From Brachionus plicatilis (Eukaryota; Rotifera; Eurotatoria; Ploima; Brachionidae): a stretch of 64,000 nucleotides of DNA. The stretch covers positions 962,490 to 1,026,489 of the forward strand of contig QEOQ01000207.1 of NCBI GenBank assembly GCA_010279815.1, read 5' to 3'. The position numbers and the translations under genes were made by a program. Below are positions 56,648-64,000 of the stretch, piece by piece (position 1 is the first letter of the stretch; each line of letters begins with the position of its first letter). The notes under the pieces are model-generated. The model did no database searches. It saw nothing but the letters and a program-made list of their open reading frames with translations, and was not told where the DNA came from.

Positions 56648-59283
56648 ATGAGTAAAGTAAAATCCAGGTCCAAAAATGAGAGATCAAGGAAGTCAGATGA
56701 GGATACCAGTGATGATGATTATATTGATCCAAAAATGGAAAAATATTTTCAAGATACGAAGGATAAAATTCATGAAAAGCTTGGTTTAAATGGGAAACAG
56801 CAAAATAAATCCAAAAACACTCAAGATGATGATGAAGACGATGATTTTGAAGATATAAGTGACTTTGAAGAAGAGGAAGATGATCAGGAAGAGATGGATC
56901 TTGAAGAGGAGCAGAGTGAGGATCAAGACGAAGGTGAGGAAAATTCTGGAGATGAAAAAAATGAGGGAGAAGAAGAAATTGATGTCGACCAAAGAAAGAA
57001 ACTCACTCTCAAAACCATTAATAGTTGGTCTACAAAATTAGCAGTAAAAAATTAATTAATTTCTTTAATTTATTTTAATCTTTTTTTTAAAAGGAAGGAA
57101 AACCGATCAAAATTGTAACTGAAGTGACCAAAGCCTTAAAGTCAGCATTACTTAATGTAATTCCAAATAGAAAAGCAGATTCTGCTTACAGAGTAGATGG
57201 ATCTGAAAGTAGAAATAGTTTTTTTTTTTAATTGTAAACTAAATTTAAAATTATAAAATTTAAGTGTTCAATGCTGTTATTCGTTTATGCATCAGGGATT
57301 TTTTTCCTTGTTTGTTGAGAATATTAAATTTAGGAAGTGTCAAAAGTGATTCAGATGATAATAAACTAAAATTGGCTAGTTCAGGCGAAAATTGGAAAAA
57401 ATTAAAAGGTCCAATTAGATCATATCTTGATGACATGTTGGCTGTAATCTCTTCTTAACTTTTCTTATTATGTTTCTAATTTTTCTTACTTTAGCTAGCA
57501 TCAAATTTGAATGAACCCGAAGTATTGAACGCCATTTTGAGGCACATTAGGCTATTGATCAATTTTTATTTATGTTTTCCCAAGACACTCAAACTTTTAA
57601 TAAAAGTAATTTTGACAAAAATTATTTATTAAATAGAAAAATTTTATTTCATTTAGCTCTTGATACAAATATGGTCTCAAAGTGACGAAAAAAGTCGATT
57701 AATCGCTTTTGTTTGTCTGCATAAGATAGTAGCTAATACTCATGAAAAAAACCAAAATTTTATATTTAAAGTAAATTTAAAAAATTGAAGTAAAATCACA
57801 AATTGTAATATTTCATTCAAAAAAAAAGAATCTTTATCTATCATTTGCTCGTAATTCAAAATTCACCTCCATTAACACTTTGCCATTGATAAATTTTATG
57901 CAGCGATCTTTAATCGAAATCTATGCATTAAATCCTAAAATGACTTACGAACACGTATTCGTATTCATCCGACAGCTAGGCATACATTTAAGAAACGCCA
58001 TGAACTTAAAGAAAAAAGAATCTTACCAGGCTGTTTACAATTGGCAGTTTATTCACAGTTTAGTCTTGTGGAGCAAGCTTTTAAGCGCCCAAGTTAAAAC
58101 AAGCCATGGTGTGGATGAACATCTGCATCAATTGATATACCCCCTAACACAAATCATTATAGGAACAATAAAGTAAAATTTTCAACAAAAAAATATAAAA
58201 ATTTTTTCTTAATTATATTTAATTATCTTTCTAGATTAATACCAACACCTCGGTATTATCCTCTTCGATTTCATTGCGTCAATGCTTTGATCAGCTTATC
58301 TAATTCGACTGATGTTTTTATTCCGATTATTCCATTTATCCTGGAAGTATTCGACATTACTGATTTTAATAAAAAACACGCTTCCATTAGCGTAAAGCAG
58401 CTAAATTTTTCGTTTCTTCTAAAATTAAATAAACAACAATTGCAAGATAAAGCTTTCAAAGATGTCCTGATTGATATCATCTATGATCATTTGATATTGT
58501 ACTTGCAACACCAATCTTGTGACATTGCTTTTCCAGAACTTGTATTACCGCTGATGATAAGAGTAATTTATTCTGAAATTTAAAAAAAAACAACTTTTTT
58601 TTCAATTGATTTAATTTTTATTCAAGATAAAAGAATTTTTAAAAAAATGCAAAAATACAAGTTATTGTAAAGTGATGAAGGGTCTTACAGATAAAGTCCA
58701 AGAAAATTGTAAATTCATCGAAGAAAGAAGAAGTAAAGCAACTTTTACGCTAAAAGATAAAAAACAAGTCGTGAGTTAAAAGAAATGAAAATTAAAAAAT
58801 AAAATTTTAATTAAAAATTTTAGGATTTATGGACCGAAAAAACAAAAGAAGCTGGAACACCACTAACGAATTGGTATTCTAGATACAAGACTCTACGAGA
58901 AAGAGAAATATTAATGGAAATATCGAATAAAGACTACGTAATTGATTTTAAAAAAATATGCAAAAAATTTTTTGAATTAATTTTTTATTTTTTTAGATTT
59001 CACAAAATAAAGTGCCTGTTGTGGAAAGACCCTCTAATGAACAGAAAGAGGAAGAACGCAAAGAATTTGGTGAATTGTTTGTTAATTTAGATGATGATTC
59101 AGATACTGATTCTCTTGACTTTGTACCAAAAAAAAAGAATGACAAAGAAGAGTAATTGAATAAAATTTTTAATATTTTTTTATATATTTTCTTTTCAACA
59201 ATAGAGACCGAGAAGAAGAAAGTGAAGATCAATTTTCTGATGCTGGCCAAGAGCAAGAAGACGAGGATGAAAATTTAGAATAA
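56648..59283 (+). CDS. NOC2L: nucleolar complex protein 2 (NOC2)
   Basis: Eleven exons: 56648-57043, 57094-57208, 57265-57443, 57495-57605, 57657-57770, 57829-58172, 58235-58562, 58627-58767, 58824-58937, 58997-59151, 59205-59283; 691 residues (human about 749). NOC2 pairs with NOC1 and NOC3 to move the large ribosomal pre-subunit from nucleolus to nucleoplasm. The N-terminal region is Lys-rich, then strongly acidic (residues about 60-115). The HEAT-like core shows WSTKLA, NAVIRLCIRDFFPCLLRIL, QLGIHLRNAMNLKKKESYQA, VYNWQFIHSLVLW, YPLTQIIIGTIKLIPTPRYY and FPELVLPLMIR. The end has TPLTNWYSRYKTLREREI followed by an acidic tail, all as in NOC2 proteins. Every junction was checked for frame. Confidence 0.95.
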
Positions 59284-59402
59284 TCTTTTTAAATAAATAA
59301 TTTAAAGACAAGCATTTTTTTATTATTTTTGCTGACTGCTGATAAATTGGCATAATTGTAAACCTTTAATACAAAATTTTTCTAAAAATAAAATTCAAAA
59401 GA

Positions 59403-60149
59403 ATGTATGAGCCCATTAAAGATGAGTTTGTTGAAGAGGTTAATAGTGATCAGAATGGACTTGAGTATTCGATGAGCTTGGAAAGAGACGAAGATCGAAA
59501 TTATTTTGCCAACAAACTTCTCTCGGATTTTCTAGGTCCAGAAAAATTGAAAGAAAAAGATGCACTGGTCTGCAGATTGAAGTACAAGCGACAGCAAATT
59601 GAGGGAAGTTTAAAGACAGTTAAAAAAGAAAATAATAAAAAAAAGGGTAAAACTAGAATTCGCCATAAGAAGAAAATTGTCCTGACCAGTAAACTTAAAA
59701 AATCTCTCAATTTGTACAAAATTGATAAAAACGAAAAGTTGGAATATAAAAATTATGAAAAAATGAACGACTCTTGGAAAGCTTATGCTGCTTCTTGTTT
59801 GCTTACTTGTCTTCCAAAAAATGCTTCGATGGACCAAGGAGGAATCAAAGAAGAAAATGTTCTAAATTGCCTTAAACAAATCGATTATCATGGATGCTTG
59901 CTTACGGTGTTGAGATCGACATCCAAATCTTTAATTGGTTTGACAGGCATTGTTTTACAAGATAAAAAAAATGTTTTTTTTGTTCTATGTAATGATGATA
60001 AAATAAAGATAATTCCAAAATTTGGGAATTTATTTGAATTTGAAATATTTGGAAGTAAATTTACTCTTGTTGGATCAAACATGTGCTATAAGCCCGAAAT
60101 GAGAACAACCAAGCATGCAAAAATTAAGACAAAAAAAAACATACAATAA
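59403..60149 (+). CDS. POP4: RNase P/MRP protein subunit POP4 (Rpp29)
   Basis: Single exon, 248 residues (human about 220). POP4 is a core protein of RNase P (5' maturation of tRNA) and RNase MRP (pre-rRNA cutting). The C-terminal third is the Sm-like barrel of the family: IDYHGCLLTVLRSTSKSLIG, LTGIVLQDKKNVFFVL, DDKIKIIPKFGNLFEFEIFG and GSKFTLVGS, matching DYHGA...GITGI-LQET and K-IPK...YGSKF of known Rpp29. The first 150 residues are charged and Lys-rich (KKKGKTRIRHKKKI), also usual. It follows NOC2L by 119 bp on the same strand, so the promoter is within that gap or the genes share transcription. Intronless. Confidence 0.9.
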   Translation: MYEPIKDEFVEEVNSDQNGLEYSMSLERDEDRNYFANKLLSDFLGPEKLKEKDALVCRLKYKRQQIEGSLKTVKKENNKKKGKTRIRHKKKIVLTSKLKKSLNLYKIDKNEKLEYKNYEKMNDSWKAYAASCLLTCLPKNASMDQGGIKEENVLNCLKQIDYHGCLLTVLRSTSKSLIGLTGIVLQDKKNVFFVLCNDDKIKIIPKFGNLFEFEIFGSKFTLVGSNMCYKPEMRTTKHAKIKTKKNIQ

Positions 60150-61257
60150 AATTTTTTGATTATTAATTTTTTTAATTCAATTTAAATAGATTAAAAGAAT
60201 ATGTGATTTTTCCAAAAAACTGTCTGAAATCGAGGCACAATTTATTCTCCAAATATTTTTCTTTTTATTTCCTAACACAAACACTTAAAGAGTCGTTTTG
60301 ACTTTTTAAAAGCATTTTAAATTTTGTTCTTTTATTTAATAATTAAGGAATATTTTTTTTCACGGATAGAAATTGTACTAATATTATTTTTTAAATTTTA
60401 ATTAGAGTTTTTATTTTATTTTGGTTTTTAAATAAAAAAAAAATTAAAAAACTTAACCAGGAGTATTTTTAAAATTCCTTTTATGCAAAGTTTTTTAAAA
60501 GCCATAAGTGCAAGTCTCCACTTTGACTTGTTAATTTGAGAAATTTTCAAGTTAAATGACTTGAATTAATTTTTTTTGGCTATCCGGTCAGCCGAAAATT
60601 TATTTTACCGCAATTGTAAGATTTCTTAATGCAAAAATTCGATTTGTCAACTCAAAATATAGACTGACTTTTTAATAGATTAAAGTTTTGTTTGAAAAAA
60701 AATTCTTTTAGTCGGACTAGTTGAAATCTGTGTTAAAAATTATTTTTTTGAACTAGCAAGACTAACACTTTTACACAAGTCTGGTTTTATGTTACTTGAA
60801 AAAAGTTAATTTGATTTTTATAAGCTTTTAATTTTCCTCACCACCAATTTTAATAAAAAGTAATTTAATCAACTAAGGTTTAGTCTTATTTAATAAAAAA
60901 ACATATTTTTAATAAAAAATATCTAGTTTAAAAAAATATGTCTAACTTAATAAAATTTAAAAAAACAATTATTTTCTGGAGTTGTGTCTAGTACAAAAAA
61001 TATCTTATTTTAACCATTTGCATGTTGTAAGTTCAGCACAATTTAATATCTACTTTGTAGTACCATTTTGAGGATGTTTGCAGTGGCATTTGCAGTTTTT
61101 TGCTAAACAAATTTACTTATTTTAAGTTTATAATAGAATTTTTATGCTTTTTTATTTATTAAATTGTTTATCTCATCAATTTTTACTTCTTATTCCATTT
61201 TTATTTTATTAAATTTTAATTAGGATGAGTTTTTATTAAAATAGTGGTACTTTTTAC
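60150..61257. other. gap without recognised gene
   Basis: AT-rich, no supported exon. The segment about 60500-60780 has several GACTTG/CAAGTC-type strings recalling the interior of the hAT-like MITE, perhaps an old copy, but too diverged to delimit. Confidence 0.35.
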
Positions 61258-61504
61258 CAGAATTGTTTAAAAGTCACAAGTCTCAAGTCAAGTCCAAGTC
61301 TGGAATTTTCATTCAAAAGTCCAAGTCCAGGCTTTAAAATTTTGAAAACTGAAGAAGAAATTTATACTAAAATTGCAAAAAAATTCTGATATATTCAAAT
61401 CTATTGCATTAGGCAACCCAAGAGTATATAAATTTTTTGATATGAAGCCTGATCTAGCAAATTAAAAAAAAAAGTCCGGACTTGGATTTTTTTAAACAAC
61501 TCTG
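61258..61504. mobile_element. hAT-like MITE, copy 2
   Basis: A 247-bp unit starting CAGAATTGTTTAAAAGTC and ending with the complement of CAGAGTTGTTTAAAAAAA, flanked by a perfect 8-bp direct repeat CTTTTTAC (61250-61257 and 61505-61512). Its interior (AAGTCAAGTCCAAGTC, AAATCTATTGCATTAGGCAA, AGAGTATAT) is the reverse complement of the interior of the element at 28-333. The two are therefore copies of one family in opposite orientation. Non-coding. Confidence 0.85.
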
Positions 61505-61512
61505 CTTTTTAC

Positions 61513-64000
61513 TAAATATAGAAAAAATTAGTCGCCAATAAAATTCCTCACAATTAGTTGATTTTAAATTCTTTATTTCCAGTAGAGCTTGTAGTTCTGT
61601 TACTATTATAATTATAAAAAATCAACATTATTTGAACATAAATTTTTTTAAATTTTAAATTAAAATTTTCAGAACATTTGGTCAAATTAATCAACTTAAA
61701 TTTTTTAGATTACCAAAATCTGAACAATTTCAGGAAAGAAATTTTGAAAAAATTTTCGTTTTAGGGCTTTTTTTAATTCAATCATGGTCTAAAAATTCGT
61801 GGAGATTTTGCTAATTTATATGAATCATTTATTCATCTTGAATGTTATTAGACCATGCTGGCAATTATTTTAGTAAAATCAAATTCATTTTCTTGCCATA
61901 TATTGAAAATCTCAAAATGATGTTCTAAAAAGTAAAAATTTTTTAATAAAGAATATAATTTAATTTACAATTTAGGACAGAGAAGAACAGTAAAGAGCAT
62001 TTTAGGATTTTAAAAAAATTAAAAGCTTATAAATTTCAGTTTTATTGATATTTATGATTTATTAATTCATTAAACCAACTTAAGGAAACAGTTATCAAAA
62101 TTTATTTGGCCTCGTTTAAAAAAATATCAAAACTTACTTTGGAACAGTCGTATAGATTCATCTATGATTTGGTTTGGTTTTGGTTAATTGAAGTGAGATA
62201 AAAAATTAAATTTTAGAAATTTAAAAAGCATACATAGTTCAAGATAAAAATTTTATTTTAAAAAATTTCATTTATTCAATTTAAATCATGAATTTATATT
62301 TATCTGCTGGAAAGTAAGGTCATGTACCTAAATTCAAAACTTGAAATATTTCATGAAATGTTGATCTCGTGAATTAGTCATATTCTTATACAATCTACCC
62401 AAGATACAGGGATTTGTGGAAAAATTCATTCTAATATAATAATCATGCTATACTAAAGCTTCTGTAAACAAGCCACACTTGAAAAACGCAACAAGTAAAA
62501 AAAGATATTAAAGTTCTAGATATTAAAGACGATTAACCAATTTAGTCAAACTGATAAAAACGAAAACATATAACCTATTCTTTAGTGAACTTTTTCTAGC
62601 AAGTCTTGATGAGAGATGATTGAAAGCCTATCTGATAAAAAAAAATAAAAAAATGGTGTTGTAAAATCAAGTCCAAATTGAAAAAAAAATTTAACATACA
62701 AAGATGTTCACAAAAAAAATATTACGGAATTTTTTTAATTTAAATTTTATTTTTTTAAATTTTTGCTAAGAAAAAAAGAAAAGATCAAATTGCTGCAATT
62801 CTCAATGAAATTTTATGGTTTTAGTTTTGAATGATCGATCGGAAAAAGCAGTGTAAACGAGTCTAGAAAAAATTTTCAATCAATTTGAATCAAAGAGAAG
62901 GGTGTGCTTAAGAGAGTTTAACATAACTAAATTCCCTTTTAAAATTATTTGGAATCAAATTTACAATTTTCAAAAAAGTGTCAATTTGACAATGAGCGGT
63001 CCAATTATATAAAAAAATCGGACCCATGAGTGTTAAATTTATAAAAAAACAAAATATTCTATAAAAAATTTTATTTTTTAATTTCATTAACTTTAAACTT
63101 GACATTTAATTATATTATCATAGTTTTACCTTAGAACTAATTGAATAAATTTTAATTCATAGATTCAAATTTAAGATTTTTTTAAATTGGTTAAATAAGA
63201 GGAAAAAATTAAAAGACTATTTTTTTCTTATAAAGTCTTCAAGGATTCTTAAAAACCTCAAGGCACAGAGATTACACTATCTTTAGTCTTACCATTTAAA
63301 GAATCAAAATTTAATTTTTTATTAATTTTTCAAAAAATACCAATTAAATTTAATATTGCATAACGCTTTAAAAACACGTTTAAATTGAAAAAAAATTAAA
63401 ACCAATTTTTCATTATATAAAAAAATTATTTAAAAATAAAATTTATCTAATGATTTATGAACTATTCAAAAATTTTTAATTTCTTAGTTTTTTGTTCTCT
63501 TTTCTTTTTAAATCTACAATGATCTTATTTTGACAATTAAAATTTTGAAATTTTTTTTTTTTTAAAAAACGTGATTATAGATGGTGTGTTTGCTTAAGAA
63601 AAACAAGTTTACTGAAAAACATTTGATTTTTTGACTTGGCTCAATTAGAACTGATCTTTCTATTCAAAAATAACAATTAAATAATTCATTTTAATTAGTA
63701 AATAAAAAAATCAGAAAATATTGTATGAATCAAACATAAACTCTAATTAATTCTTTTTTATCAAATTTTTACTTTTTTGCTAATTTAAAAATTTTTATTT
63801 ATCAAATTTTTAGGTCGTATAGATTATAGCTAAAAATCGAGTAAATTTCTTTTTGCACCATTAAAAATAAAGCCCTTAAGCATCACAGACATCGATAATG
63901 TGTTAAAAAATCAAGCTTAAAACTTAGTATAAATTTTGCAAAATAAGAAAAAATAAAAAATAAACGGTTCATCTCTTAATCAGTTTGTTCTCATGGAAAC
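61513..64000. other. 2.5-kb gap without recognised gene
   Basis: AT-rich to the window end. No exon, RNA gene or clear repeat could be supported. The minus ORF 62908-63105 is low-complexity and has no visible homology. Confidence 0.45.

Noticed and set aside
62908..63105. Minus-strand ORF of 65 codons
   Set aside because: AT-rich low-complexity frame without homology or splice partners.
1..64000. CRISPR arrays, prokaryotic operons or a defence system
   Set aside because: No spaced short palindromic repeats; genes have spliceosomal introns and animal orthologues.
1..64000. tRNA genes
   Set aside because: Several GGTTCAAAT-like strings were looked at, but none had a matching acceptor stem and anticodon arm.

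Overview
The window is nuclear DNA from an AT-rich animal genome. Genes are split by very short GT-AG introns (mostly about 45-60 bp), the standard stop codons are used, and several products are animal-type: FRS2-like adaptor, ARFGEF3/BIG3, UBE4B, polypeptide GalNAc-transferase. Extreme AT content, tiny introns and abundant small repeats fit a monogonont rotifer such as Brachionus, but that placement is an inference. No prokaryotic operon, tRNA, rRNA or CRISPR array was seen. Gene models below were spliced by hand from reading frames, splice sites and family alignment from memory.

Layout. 0-13 kb: repeat-rich (hAT-like MITE, LINE reverse-transcriptase relic, three or four fold-back elements) with the 3' part of a GALNT gene (2.7-3.9 kb), an orphan ORF (6.0-6.7 kb) and a ubiquitin-fold gene (11.2 kb, minus). 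14-33 kb: mitochondrial ATP synthase OSCP (minus), then GPATCH11, an FRS2-like adaptor and a complete ARFGEF3/BIG3 gene (24.4-33.2 kb), all plus. 33.7-52.4 kb: a full UBE4B/Ufd2 ubiquitin-ligase gene on the minus strand, 17 exons, one of whose introns is about 10.3 kb and contains three unrelated plus-strand genes. One of these has a short paralogue just beyond the 3' end of UBE4B; I recognise none of these four plus-strand products and they look lineage-restricted. 52.4-55.6 kb: repeats only. 55.6-60.1 kb: a compact ribosome/RNA-processing cluster: FCF1/UTP24 (minus) divergent from NOC2L (plus), followed by POP4/Rpp29 (plus). 60.2-64 kb: gene-free, with a second hAT-like MITE.

The most interesting material is (1) the nested gene nest inside UBE4B with a new two-member protein family and a 1,077-residue repeat protein, (2) precise MITEs with perfect 8-bp target duplications, (3) several different long-armed fold-back elements, and (4) the FCF1/NOC2L/POP4 cluster, including an FCF1 first exon whose coding part is only the ATG.
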